Under the pieces are notes generated by a model. The model saw only the letters and a list, made by a program, of their open reading frames with translations. It was not told where the DNA came from and made no database searches. A stretch of 64,000 bases of DNA from Escallonia rubra. Lineage: Eukaryota; Streptophyta; Magnoliopsida; Escalloniales; Escalloniaceae. This document shows, piece by piece, positions 36,501-47,427 of this stretch. The translations under genes and the position numbers were made by a program. The stretch's first letter is position 1; every line of letters starts with the position of its first letter. The DNA is taken from positions 1-64,000 of the forward strand of contig JAVXUO010001943.1 of assembly GCA_033065855.1 (NCBI GenBank), in the 5' to 3' direction.

Positions 36501-39500
36501 GCACGAAGTATCTTAGAAATGCATTTATAGACCACATTGCAGCATGCACTAGGTATAAAATTTCTTATGGTAGCTGGCACAGGCACCTTGGGAGTAAATG
36601 TTAAAGCAGTCATAGAAGATTTATTAGGCTTGAGGGTAAATATTGCTTCAGTAACATCCTTTTCATAGATAGGAGCACAAAGCATTTGTTGGTATTTAGA
36701 TGAGATTTGCTTACCAAGAACAGCTGTAGGTCTATCTCTAATATGCTGATGAGAAGGCACAGGTGACCCAAGAAAATCAGTAAAATGTTAAATAGCAACC
36801 TTATGAACTGATGAGAAGGCACCGGTGATCCAAGAACAGCTGTATGAACTACCTGAAGCCTACCTCCACCTCTTCAAGAAAGTCCCTTACAAGGGCAGTA
36901 GAATTCATTAGCAACAATCTTCTTCTGGTCAAGATCAAAACCCTTACAAGCACTTGGTGATATCCCCACACCAGGCACAAACCTTGAATCCATGAAGCTC
37001 ACTCAAGACTTGACAACCCCAAGCCTTGATCATAATTCTTTTAAGACGTTACATAATAGCAAAGATCAATCACAATTCAGAGTAACTTAACCTGTGTATT
37101 TTTTGTTGCTCTACGACATTGGACTTGATGAAGCTTTCTTGGCATATCCACTAATCCACTATAGCTTTAGGCTTTTTTTATTCCAATCCACATATCCAAT
37201 TTCTCAAACGTGTCTTCATGAGTGTGCGTGCATACACCTACTAAGCATCAAATCAAAGCAAACATTAGAACACAACTAATGTGTTTGTATCATCAAACCA
37301 AGATGTAAGCCTAGGTTGTCCAACCATAGGGCTCGCATATTCCCTTCACCTTTAGGGCAGTGTCTATTTTATAAGTTTTCCGTTTGTTCTGACTTCTACC
37401 CTTGGTGAGAAATGTGCAGCAGGAATTTTCATGCAGCTTTTGTGTATATAGCTGACGATGTACAGATATTTCATGACAGATCACCTCTTCCTGATTATGT
37501 GAAGGTTCACCATGTAGCAGGTTATCCAGCACTGTCTGACCCTCATATGTTTAAAACACCTATTCAAGCTCCTGGATACAACTATTCAAACTTGCAGTCT
37601 GAATCCAGCTACCTCTCTTTTGCTCCTCCAGAAGTTAGTCTTTATCTCACATAGTTATTCTTAACTTTATGCCGTTAAACTGTTTTGGATGATTTTTTTT
37701 CCTGAGGAGTCGCAGATGCTAGTACCAAATTTCGACTATAAAATATAACTCAAAACCCCTAAGGATTAAAAGAACAGTCACAAATTATTTATATCTTCTA
37801 TCATAACATGGAAGATTTGTTTGTCTACTACCTGAAGCAAAGAGGTCCTAGCTGCTGCTAGTCTCAATGAGTTCTATGAAGGCTGTTAGAACTAGCCTCC
37901 AACATAATTCCCGTGGAGTGTTGCTCTCAGGAGAACTATTCAAAAGGAAATCTTTTCAACCCAGAGCATCTATAATGTTGTAAATGAGCTAAAGGGCATA
38001 CGAAATGCAGTTAGGGTGCATTCATTACTGCAGTGTTCCATCACATCCATATTTTGATCTTTTGCTGCCTTCTGAATTTTAATTCAGTTGCTCAAGAATC
38101 AGGAAGCGCTATATAAGGGTTCTTTGCTACAATACTTGCTTTCAGTTCTCTATGCTATCAACATAAATGTTTTTGAGCATAGAGAACCGAACATAGAAGT
38201 TTTTTTTTATGCTACAGTATGCGCTATCTGTATCTGTTTTGAGAAAACAGATATATTCGTGTTTGATTAACTTTTATTCTATTTTTTATTCTTCCCTAAC
38301 TCATTTTAAACAGTCTAAATATTATTTAAGTGAGAAAATTGCAGTCATGCATTCACTAATTTGCAAAACTACTAAGTTGGTATGCTTTCTATTTGAGAAT
38401 TTACAGAGAGAAGAATGATAAAAGGGATACCAAGAGAAAAATATCACATTTGTTTTTTTCATTATATCAAAAAGGGGGAAGCAAAATTATTAAAATGCTT
38501 TGTTTTTGTTTCTTTCATTGGTGAAAACTAAAAAAAAAATCATTTCAAAAGTGAGAATGTTTACAAATTTGTTTCCTTTTCCGCTTGTGGAAATGCAAAA
38601 GACAGGAGGCCAAATGCGCAGTGCTGCCTAAGTTGTCTTAATGAAAGACGAAGTGGGAAGGTTCTGTATGCAGTCTCACCATTACTGAATGTGAAATAAC
38701 TAGAACATTGTTTTGCTGGAGAAGTTATATGTCTAATGACTAATTTAGTGCGGAAGGACAATTAGTCTGAAGCCATATTACTTCAATAGTTGTGCTTGGC
38801 ATGTGGCTTTTATCTAATATATAGCCTATTGGTGGTACTCTTGTTCCCTTGAAGGGAAATGGTAGTCATCTGAATGTGTTGCCTCTAATATGATTTGTCA
38901 TTTGCAGCTCTCTTTTGGTAAGTACCTGGCTGATGAACAGGCATGGGTGGACACAATTAAATCTGTAGGATTTGGGGAAACTGTTAGAATTAATACTATG
39001 GATTGGCTTGGTCAGTCTCAGTACACGACGCAAACAGTTTATTGGTCATCACTTTCCTCAGCAATATCGGAGGTAAGTTGTGTTTTATTTATATGATTGT
39101 CCTGACGTCATTCTGCTTCTTGTACTTCTTCCTTTTGCTCCCACATCTATCGTGTATCTACTCATTGTTGTCTGTGTTAAGCATGATTTACATTGTTGGG
39201 GCCAAACTCCAATAGCTTAGGCTATTAGAGCAGGTATAATAACTTAAGATGGAATCTTAGTTCTCATTTCACTTGGTCTTGGGTTCAAGTTTCAGAGCTT
39301 GCATTTGGGCACCTTGATTTTGGGATTTTGGTTGTTCTCAAACTTGAATTGGGCCACAAAATATTTTCTATCGATTCACGTCAAAATTTAATACCTGCAT
39401 TGAGAAGCGTAAAAAAGGACATATTTGAACCAATACGCGAAGATCCCAGAATTTTCCTCAAAGGCTTCATTTTTCTCTAGATATTTGCAAGATATTAGGT

Positions 39501-42500
39501 TTTAACTTCATTAAAGTGGATGAGTTGATCGGATAAAAAAGAAAAGTTTGAGGGACAACTAAATTGCCCTTAGGATGGTAAAGCTGGATGGGGCTAATCT
39601 TTGACACTGGGAGCCAATATGAGAGAAAACGAGAATATTTTCATCTATGATTCTCATACTGCCATGCACATTTTCTTCTCTTCATTTTCCTAAAAAAACC
39701 CTCCAATTGTCTGTTTAAAAACAACTTTGACTATTGTTGAAGTGTGGGCATGTGAGAGTCAAGTTGACTCAAGTTACAGAATTTCTGACCGCAAATTGCA
39801 GAGAGCATGAGGTCATGAGGTAACGTCTTTAAAGGTTCGATTGCCTAAAGCTTTAAGACTTTTTCAGTGCTAAATTAAGTTATCCTACTCGAAAAGTTGA
39901 TCTGCGCCTAATTAAACTAAGTTAAAGTATGCTAGAATTGAAATCTGAAGGAAAATAGCGTTCCTATGAACATGATCAATTAACTTGAACAACATCCTTG
40001 AAGAAATAATTTTTGCTTAATTAAACAAGTACAATCCAAAGATAGAGCTGTTCACATAAGGTTAACAGTGGTTAAAGGTAGCAGTAGCATGGACATGAAC
40101 ACCGCCGGGGACATCGGAAATAACAAATTCTAACAACCTCGAAGTTCGGACAGCGCTGAAAACGAAGATATGCTTTCACATATAAACGCACTTCGAATGT
40201 GAAATATATTACGTAAAACAATATAAATCAGTTGCAGCAATCAAAAGATAAGCAGTGTAGTTGCTTGAATACAATTGAAGAAAAGGGAAGAAAGAGGGAA
40301 AAAAAAACACATCCGAAGAAGCATGAAATGAAGGTAGTAGAGGAAGAAAGAAGCAGTAGGAAAAGAATGAAGTAGCAGAAGAAGGATGGAGGAAAAGAGA
40401 CATATGGCAGGAGGGAAAAACAAAAGAAACTGTAGGAAATTATACTACTATTTACCAGAATGACCTCTGAAATAAGGAAGTATATTGTGTTTTTGCCCAT
40501 ACATGTCCAACAGCTTTCCAGAGGTGTCGGAATAAGGTTTAATCCTATTCATGGAGGTTCCATAAATATTCCGTTACAAAAATGGAAAGTTCTAAACATG
40601 TCTGTAAATGCAAAAGTAGAGAGAAAATTCTGACACCTTACAGAGGTGTCTGAGATGTGTTGGGCGATTGGAAACTGACTCTTGGACATAACAAAGACAA
40701 TAAAACTTTTGATATCTATTTAGATGGACACAGGAAAACTGTGTGCTCAAATGGTTGTTATCTCTTGGCATTTCTTTTATTTATTCATATAGCCATCAAA
40801 TGAATAGCAAAAAGTAATTTGACGGTGTGCTTCTCTGTTAACATATCTTTAAGAGGTTTTCCGTCTAAACCTTCCGTGTCATATTGCCAAAGTACATCAG
40901 TTACTAAAATAGTTCAATAATGGTGGTCTCATTGATGTTCTAATATTGTTGTTTCGTGGTTTATCAATTGCCTTCTGTATTCGTCCATTATTAATTTGTA
41001 TTCGAGTCTAAAATATAACCCGCACTTCCATTTTCTGATATGCATCCTTCTAATTGCACTAAAACCAAAACGTATTACACATACCCGTGAAGGTAATCCC
41101 AGATTATTCCTTTGGGTTTGCAATCCCAATTGGGAGCTAGATGGAGTCAAGACTATGAAAGCCTTATGTCTAGTTGGTAAGTCGGTGCTGAAGAAGTTCT
41201 GCATAGTTCTTCAAGTGTAGGTTTTATACATCAGGTGGAGATCGTGGACTTTTGGTCCTCTCTTGCCATGTATACTTCACTGCGCTTGAATCTTCCCACT
41301 CATGATATGACTGAGATTGACCAATGATACTTACCACCATTTTTGGGGTTGCCTGCAACATTTTCTGTCCCAAGTTCTCCACTTCTTTGAACGTGGGAAA
41401 AAGTGGGAAGTTAGTTTTCTAGAAGCTCGGAAGTGCGCCAAGTGTCACGCATGTTGCTATGCTACTACCTATGTTACATGGACTCGGCAGTTTGGGTCAA
41501 AATATCGTGTCGACACAACAAGACATGGATCGGGGTATGGGATCCCTATCAGACACTCCATTTTCCGGACGGACACGCCACCTCGCTGATTGGAGAGGCA
41601 TCTCTAGAAATATGTCGCCATGGATGATGGAAGATGAAGGTCTAAGGAGGAAAAAGATGCTGAGTCAAGATCTGGGTAGGAGAGAAAGAGAGAAGAGAAC
41701 CCCATGGATGATGAAAGATTAAGTTGAAGGAAGAAGAAGATGAAGAGAATACATGCTACTTTTACATAATATCATATCCACACCTATAGTTTGTTCCAAT
41801 CTCACATAAAGTGCTATATGAAAATAAATGATCTATCCGTGTCGCCCTGTCTGTGTCCAAAATCGGATCTGTATCCCCGTGTCCTGTAATTTCAGAATTT
41901 GGTGAGTCCGGCACTCGGACACGTGCCCGATCCGTACAGCGACACCCAAGTCCATGTAACATAGGCCACTACATTCAATAAGTCTATTTGCGTGACATGT
42001 GCTAGGCACCTGCCATGTTAGGCCGATATCATCTCAAGCTATCTAATAACGTTCTAACCTGACTTTGGCTGAATGCTCTGGCGGATCAATCAGCCCTAAG
42101 TTTTTAGGGGGTAAAAACTAATAGAGATTTCTTAATGAATAATAATCATTTTCTTTTCTAAGTTTAGAATTGCAATTTTGTATGGCCCGTCGGTGAAGAG
42201 TGGAAAATATCCAAATGGATCTCTTTTACTAATAATTAGTACTCTTTATATACAAGTCAGATGTCAGTTTAGATCCTAACATCAAGCTATTACAACCAAC
42301 CATAATCAGACAAGATCGACTAACTTAAAGAAACTATCCCTATGGTTACGTACAATAACATAATTAGACAAGATCAACTAATTTAAGGAAACTATCCCTA
42401 TAATTGTGTATAAGTCAATGACAACAAAAGATCTTCCAATATCCTGCGATACTCCCCATCAAGTTGGAGCATGAAGGGTAGAAATGCCCAACTTGATTAA

Positions 42501-45500
42501 AAATCCATGAAACCGCGTGAGTAGAAGTACTTTAGTGAATATGTCAACCAATTGTTCTGTGAAGAAATGGGCAGAGTGGCAAGATTCTGTGACTGGATGT
42601 GTTGTCAACTAAAATGACAATACATTTCAATGTGTTTTGTTTGCTCGTTGAAGACGGGATTAGAAGCTATGTGAATGGCAGCCTGATTGTCACAGAATAG
42701 TGAATTGGGAAATCGCATGTCACTCGAAGGACCCGTAAAAGCTTTAGGAGCCAAATGATTTCACTAGTAGTGGTGGCCATGGCTCGATATTCTGCGTCAG
42801 CCAAATGTTTAGAGATACAAACGGAATATGTTCCCGTGATGATTTCATCATCAACATAAATGAGGGCTACAACAAAAGATCCTCCATGAGAGGAGTAATA
42901 AAGAGTGATGCGCATCTGATTGCCGAAAACGGATGGCAACACCAGAAGTGGTGAACTTGTGATACCAATTTCTGGATGCTTGACGGAGACCATATAGGAA
43001 TTTAATCGACAAATACGTTGTTGCCCCTGTTTGCAAAACCTCGTGGGATCATCATGTAGACCTCTTCTTCCATGTCACCATGCAAGAAGGTGTTATTCAC
43101 ATCCAGTTGATGTAATTCCTAATGTCTGATTTAGGCAAGTGCCAACGAACAATGTACAGTGACTAATTTGGCAACTGGGTGAATGTGTCATTGAAGTCAA
43201 TGCCCTCAATCTGAGTGCATCCTTTGGGATTATATTTGACTTTATAAACCTATTAAAAATCGATAGCCCGTTTGTCAGGGGGCTAGGGTTGTATAGTCCA
43301 GGTATGATTGGCCTCCAAAGGAGAAATTTCTTTTGCCATGACGTCCCTAACGTGCATGTTTGATTGCCTGAAAAAATGATCTCGGCTCATTGGTGGATGA
43401 GATGACTACTAAGAAGGTAGTGTGATTGTGAGAAACGTTAGAGTAGGAAATATAGTGAGAGAGGATATACCATCATGTTGGCCGAATGAGTGGATGAGGG
43501 CGGTGTGATGCCTGGCAGAGCGAGAGAGGAGGGCAAGACATACTTATAACCCGATAGGAATCGAGGAAGCTGTTGCTACCTTTTACAATATGTAAGTGGA
43601 GCCACTGGAGCAATGTTATCTGGTGCAGCGATTATATCGGGACCAATTGGATCAGTGGATGGGGTCGCTGCTGTTGACGAATCAATTCCAATTGGCTCGA
43701 GCTCAGTGTTAGTAGATGCAAGAAGCTCTTGTAGAGCTGCCTGTGATGTGGGCTCTACTGTCGGAGGCCCTGAATCGCGCTCAATGGACATGTCTAATTG
43801 GGCAACCAGGCTGGTTGACTGTGGTTCGCTCATTAGGTCCAAGCTCAGTGGTTTTGGGCTATATATGACTGAATGGACTCTTCAGTGCTGTGATTTGATC
43901 AAATTAATGGGCTGAATAGTGTCTGCTGGTGGAGAATTTGCAAATGGAAAATACCCTAAAGAATTTGGACATCACGTGATACGTAAATCATCTTACTTTC
44001 AAGATCGTAGATTCTGTATCCCTTTTGTCCATGGGGTTTCCAACAAAAACACCCGGTTTGGCGCGTGAGGCAAACTGTCACACGGCTTGCTACTCACATG
44101 TCTGTAACATAGGCATCCAAAGCTTCGCAAATGACCATATATTGGAATCTTCCCAAGTAAAACCTGAGGCAAAGTTTTATTTCATAGAACTGTGAGCGGC
44201 GACTGATCAGGTACGTGGCTCTTAGAACACACTCGCCTTAAATAAGAAGTTTTGCATGGAATCGCAATGCACGGGCCAATTTGGTGATTCAAGAAACAAA
44301 CGGTAGTTTTCGTTCTTCGGCTGAGGCAGAATATCAAGTCGTGGCCTCTACTACTAGTGAAATCATTTGGCTCTTAAAGCTTTTATGGGTCCTTCGAGTG
44401 ACATACAATTTCCCAATTCCGATGTCGATTATCGTTCTTTTTTGGTTGCGATTCATCCTTTTTAGTCAGCAGGATAGTGGTGTCAATAATGGGGGCACAA
44501 TTTGCGGTGACCAGATGTTGCTTCTCTTCTTGTGCAGCAACAGCGAAAGTACCTTCAAGTTTCAGTAGTGGATTGATGCTCAATATACGGGACCTCACAG
44601 TCGTGTACGCTTCATCAAGTCCCATCAGAAAGTAAAAAACATTCTTCTCTTCACGCATGAACAACGTCTTCTTCACTGCACCACAGGTACATCCGCAATT
44701 GCACATTGGTATTGGATTGGATTGAGACCTTGTAACTCACCCCATACGGTTTTTAATTTACCATAGTAGGACGAGATCGAGCATTTCTCTTGTTGCAAAA
44801 CGGCAATGGCACGTTTCACCTCAATGACTCTCGGCACTATTCCTTGGGTAAATCTCTCTTCCAAATCATTCCATATTTCGCTTTTTGTTCCGACATGGAC
44901 AGCGCTACCTTGAAGTTCCCTAGCAAGGGCATGTGTAAGCAATGAGAGAAGCACTGCATTGCATTGAATTCATGACTGCAAATCCGGAGAGCCGATAACC
45001 AGTTTTGCCCGCATTTCGTCCACTTGATAAAGTTAGCCTCCATGTGAAGTAATTTTCTCCGCAATTGCAGGTACATCCACAATTGCACATTGGTATTGGA
45101 TTGGATTGAGACCTTGTAACTCAACCCATACGGTTTTTAATTTACCATCGTATGACGAGATCGAGCATTTCTCTTGTTGCAAAATGGCAATGGCATGTTT
45201 CAACTCGATGACTCTCGGCGCTATTCCTTGGGTAAATCTCTCTTCCAAATCATTCCATATTTCCTTTTTTGTTCCGACGTGGACAGAAATACCTTGAAGT
45301 TTCATAGCAAGGGCATGTGTAAGCCATGAGAGAAGCACTGCATTGCATTGAATTCATGACTGCAAATCCGGAGAGTCGATAACCAGTTTTGCCGTCATTT
45401 CGTCCACTTGATAAAGTTAGCCTCCATGTGAAGTAGTTTTTTCCACTATCACTGAGGGTGAGTTGCGAAAATTAGGCCAGGATGATCAGACGGATGTAAG

Positions 45501-47427
45501 TAGTTTGGAAAGGTGGTGTCGACTGCCTTGGTTTGATTAGCTTTGGCGTTCACTGTCGAATCCCTAGTACTCTTGCCATTGTCGTTTCCAACCATGTTTC
45601 GTTGCCTACTTTGATACCATGAAGAGTGGAATATCTCCAAATGGATGTCTTTTACTGATGATTAGTACTCCTTTATATACAACTCACATGTCAGTTTAGA
45701 TCCGAATATCAAGCTATTACAATCAGCCATAATCAGTCAAGATCGACTAACTTAAGGAAACTATCCCTATGATTGTGTACAATCAACCATATTCATACAA
45801 GACCGAATAACTTAAGGAAATTATCCCTATAATTGTATACATGTCAATGATAACAAAAGATTTTCCAATGTCCTCTTATCAGTATGGGGAATGGAACCAT
45901 CGACCTTGGGGTTATCCCTCAAGGCCTTTTCCATTTCTCCTACCCCTTGGGGTTCAACAATGATCATTGTAACGGAAACAATTGATATATTGAGATATTG
46001 AGATCCAATATGGATTCTATGTCATATTGCACTTGACATATAAGTTATGCTTGATCTCCTTTGACCTTACATTTGTTCTCGACCCATTCTCTTACTCTTA
46101 GGGTGTGTTTTGATATATGATTTGAACTGGGGATTTGACTTTGGTAGGGTATTTGTAAATCACTTGGACAAAATATCTTGTTTGGATAGTTCAAAAGTGA
46201 ATTTTTGAAATTTCGGAGTGATTTGAACTGTGGATTTGGGGTCACCAAATCCATAGTTCAAATCACTAGTTTGAACTAGTTATTTCTCAAATCCACTCCA
46301 ATCAGCAATTTACAAACCAACAATAACTAGTTCCCAATTTTTTAGGAATCTTGCCTCCCACCTTTTTTAACAACCTTTTACTTCCTTTCTTCCAAACAAG
46401 ATATTTCAAAATTATAGAATTTGTAAATCAAGAGATTTCAAAATGAGGGCATTTAGAAATACCCAGTATTTCAAAATCCCATATCCAAACACACCCTTAA
46501 CTTTTGAGGGCTGGTTCAACTATATGGTTGCTCCATTGTGACCATGAAGTGTAAATAAACTGTCTGCTCATGAGGAGCGTATGTACACCTAGCCCTCTGC
46601 AGACCCGCGATATGAATTTCTAGCACTTAGGTAGTTCTTGCTCTTACTCTTGCTTTTACTTCCCTAGTTACGATGCAATTCAAGACCAATGAAAATGCAT
46701 ATCTTTTGTACTTGGGATTTGGAGGTCCAGTCATCTCGCAATACAGATAGCAGACAAGAAAAGCTAGCGCCATCACATGTTGAGGTAGTAACTTCAGAAA
46801 TTTTCAGTCCAGATGTTGTATGACATTCATTTGATCAAGTTGATGTGTTCTTGCCTACTTGCTCCCCATACTTGACTTTAACTGAATTACAGGACTCTCT
46901 ACGATGCCAATATGTTTAGTTATGCATCTTTGCTAATTTTGTTTTCTAATGAGGCTTTGGTATAGTAGGTTGTCTTCTCCAAGCACGCAAAAGTCAAGAT
47001 ACTAGTAGCATACTGGGCACATTTTATCAACAACACCGATGAGTATTTGAAGTCTCTTCTCTACTCCAACACCCTTTGCTCGTCTTCAACATACAACAAA
47101 TGTTCTGGCAAGATTGAGATCAAGTATTATATTGTGCCGGGATATAACTTGACCGGACCTGCTATTCGTAATGGGATGAATACTGGAAACATTTATCCAG
47201 GCTTTACCAGGGTTAACCATGGAAAATACGCCGTAAGTGATGTGCGAGCTCACGTTGGGACCAGCAACCTGATCTGGGATTACTTCTATTCGACAGCTGG
47301 TGTCAGTTTTGGGACTTATAACCCCGCCATTGTTGTACAACTTCAGGATATATTTGATGCTGACTGGAATTCTCCATACGCAGTTCCAGTTGAACCACTG
47401 GAGGATGGACTTGCTTACTCAAGCTGA
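27328..47427 (+). CDS. PLD-superfamily (PLD3/PLD4-like) protein, seven exons
   Basis: The exons are 27328-27544, 28599-28803, 28969-29170, 32754-32947, 37480-37633, 38908-39072 and 46969-47427. Together they make 1596 bp (531 residues plus TGA), and all phases agree. Every intron is GT-AG. The N-terminus has a basic start and a hydrophobic run ([11 protein letters not shown]), suggesting a signal peptide or anchor. Two HKD motifs (HxK-x4-D) are intact: H183/K185/D190 and H463/K465/D470. Each is followed by the usual G-x2-N type block (GSANN, GTSN). This is the PLD family of phosphodiesterases, in the subgroup of animal PLD3/PLD4, whose animal members act as lumenal 5'-3' exonucleases. A plant function is not known to me. 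The length is normal for the subgroup. The gene spans 20 kb because its introns absorbed transposons. It appears functional by sequence. Confidence 0.92.
27545..28598 (+). other. Intron 1 of the PLD-like gene
   Basis: 1054 bp with GT-AG borders (GTAAAA...TTATCAG). I see no transposon or other structure in it. Confidence 0.85.
28599..28803 (+). CDS. PLD-like gene, exon 2
   Basis: Encodes [20 protein letters not shown] and the following [10 protein letters not shown] block. Acceptor TTATCAG|CG, donor CTCAG|GTGCAC. Starts in phase 1 and ends in phase 2; the split codon with exon 3 is Arg141. Confidence 0.9.
28969..29170 (+). CDS. PLD-like gene, exon 3 (first HKD motif)
   Basis: Encodes [11 protein letters not shown] and the first catalytic motif HAKVWISD (H183/K185/D190) with [10 protein letters not shown]. 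Acceptor TTTTCAG|GT, donor ACTCAG|GTATTT, ending in phase 0. Intron 2 (28804-28968) is only 165 bp. Confidence 0.92.
30025..30368. mobile_element. MITE with 8-bp target duplication, copy A (intron 3)
   Basis: A 344-bp element. Its ends are CTATATTACACGGACTC and, on the other strand at the right end, CTATGTACATGGACTGGGT. It is flanked by GTGTTAAT (30017-30024) and ATGTTAAT (30369-30376), 7 of 8 matching. A related copy with the same ends lies in intron 6 (41469-41964). The 8-bp duplication suggests hAT-like mobilisation. It has no coding capacity. Confidence 0.75.
31699..31768 (+). repeat. 35-bp tandem duplication in intron 3
   Basis: Two units, 31699-31733 and 31734-31768, both begin TAGAAGCTTAAGCTGTCAGC and differ at a few positions at the 3' side. 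Confidence 0.9.
31905..32500 (+). repeat. Three diverged direct repeats of about 210 bp in intron 3
   Basis: The block TATCATGCTTAACA or a near variant recurs near 31940, 32146 and 32362, preceded by a GCCCAACA/GCCCAATA-like block. In the last two copies it is followed by the block GACCTAACCTTTTCCTTT and then a GATCCTGG/GACCCTGG and GCAT block. Spacing is about 207 and 215 bp. Confidence 0.65.
32754..32947 (+). CDS. PLD-like gene, exon 4
   Basis: Encodes [20 protein letters not shown] and the [10 protein letters not shown] block. Acceptor TTTACAG|GT, donor TGCAG|GTATGT. Ends in phase 2. Confidence 0.92.
32948..37479 (+). other. Intron 4 of the PLD-like gene
   Basis: 4.5 kb with GT-AG ends. 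An antisense LINE remnant fills about 34560-36830. Bases 32948-34559 show no recognisable gene; a short inverted repeat (33982-34008, TGAGATGT...ACATCTCA) may be the edge of a decayed LTR. Bases 36831-37479 show nothing clear. Confidence 0.85.
34560..36830 (-). pseudogene. LINE (L1-type non-LTR) remnant inside intron 4
   Basis: On the - strand, 36760-36150 reads reverse transcriptase blocks: [20 protein letters not shown], then [14 protein letters not shown] and ARGLRHGGP. The catalytic FADDLFLLA lies at about 36048-36020, preceded by a stop. The frame 36037-35714 continues with [14 protein letters not shown] and TYLGGPL. The frame 34942-34580 includes [18 protein letters not shown], resembling the zinc-binding C-terminal domain of plant LINEs. 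The endonuclease domain is missing, so the copy is 5' truncated, and it has many frameshifts. I saw no clear poly(A)/(T) end. Confidence 0.85.
37480..37633 (+). CDS. PLD-like gene, exon 5
   Basis: Encodes [16 protein letters not shown], then SYLSFAPPE. The acceptor is ATGACAG|AT, with Arg and Ser codons around the junction. The donor AGAA|GTTAGT is weaker than the others. Ends in phase 0. Confidence 0.9.
37634..38907 (+). other. Intron 5 of the PLD-like gene
   Basis: 1274 bp with GT-AG ends. I see no transposon signature. Open frames such as 38088-38270 are short and unlike any protein I know. Confidence 0.85.
38908..39072 (+). CDS. PLD-like gene, exon 6
   Basis: Encodes [20 protein letters not shown] and [19 protein letters not shown]. 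Acceptor TTTGCAG|CT, donor CGGAG|GTAAGT. Exactly 55 codons. Confidence 0.92.
41469..41964. mobile_element. MITE with 8-bp target duplication, copy B (intron 6)
   Basis: A 496-bp element with ends CTATGTTACATGGACTCGG and, on the opposite strand, CTATGTTACATGGACTTGG. The inverted repeat continues imperfectly with GTGTC/GGACAC blocks. It is flanked by GCTACTAC (41461-41468) and GCCACTAC (41965-41972), 7 of 8 matching. Same family as 30025-30368. Confidence 0.8.
44318..44421 (+). pseudogene. Inverted copia RNase H fragment
   Basis: On the + strand this reads [20 protein letters not shown], nearly the same as the minus-strand RNase H at 42697-42803 of the same element. It lies inside a minus-strand element in the wrong orientation and out of order. 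Confidence 0.85.
44684..45451 (-). repeat. 384-bp tandem duplication of copia gag
   Basis: Two copies begin CAGGTACATCC at 44684 and 45068. Both translate on the - strand to the same gag block ([18 protein letters not shown] and [18 protein letters not shown]). The period, 384 bp, is 128 codons, so the duplication is in frame. The two units differ by several substitutions. Confidence 0.9.
46101..46496. mobile_element. Tourist-like (PIF/Harbinger) MITE
   Basis: 396 bp. It starts GGGTGTGTTTTGATAT and ends ATATCCAAACACACCC, a near-perfect terminal inverted repeat. It is flanked by TTA on both sides (46098-46100 and 46497-46499), the 3-bp duplication of Tourist elements. An internal hairpin with arms of about 22 bp lies at 46218-46266 (GTGATTTGAACTGTGG and its complement). 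Confidence 0.9.
46969..47427 (+). CDS. PLD-like gene, exon 7 (second HKD motif)
   Basis: Encodes [20 protein letters not shown], the second catalytic motif HGKYAVSD (H463/K465/D470) with GTSN, and the C-terminus ending in [20 protein letters not shown], then SS and TGA. 152 codons plus stop. Confidence 0.93.
   Translation, partial: VVFSKHAKVKILVAYWAHFINNTDEYLKSLLYSNTLCSSSTYNKCSGKIEIKYYIVPGYNLTGPAIRNGMNTGNIYPGFTRVNHGKYAVSDVRAHVGTSNLIWDYFYSTAGVSFGTYNPAIVVQLQDIFDADWNSPYAVPVEPLEDGLAYSS

Larger units (their letters stand above)
42194..45890 (-). mobile_element. Rearranged Ty1/copia element in intron 6
   Basis: Two related copies of about 250 bp, starting TGAAGAGTGGAA, lie at 42194-42445 and 45620-45890 and are taken as LTRs. 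Inside the right one the reverse complement of TGGTATCAAAGTAG (45606-45619) is the primer-binding site, so the element reads on the - strand. Minus-strand remnants run as RNase H (42690-42805), RT (42835-43360), a Ser/Thr/Pro-rich linker (43576-43842), integrase end (43970-44160) and gag (44383-45338). The interior is only 3.2 kb. An RNase H piece is inverted (44318-44421) and gag is partly duplicated, so it is a deletion and rearrangement derivative. LTR ends on the CA side are uncertain, and no target duplication was found. Confidence 0.8.
39073..46968 (+). other. Intron 6 of the PLD-like gene
   Basis: 7.9 kb, the longest intron. It contains a purine-rich tract (40270-40430), a MITE (41469-41964), a rearranged copia element (42194-45890) and a Tourist-like MITE (46101-46496). 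Bases 39073-40260 and 40440-41460 hold no recognisable element. The acceptor is TATAGTAG|GT, without a strong pyrimidine tract. Confidence 0.85.

Noticed and set aside
41317-41722. Frames of 64-90 residues across 41317-41722
   Set aside because: They overlap the MITE at 41469-41964, have no conserved domain and sit in an intron.
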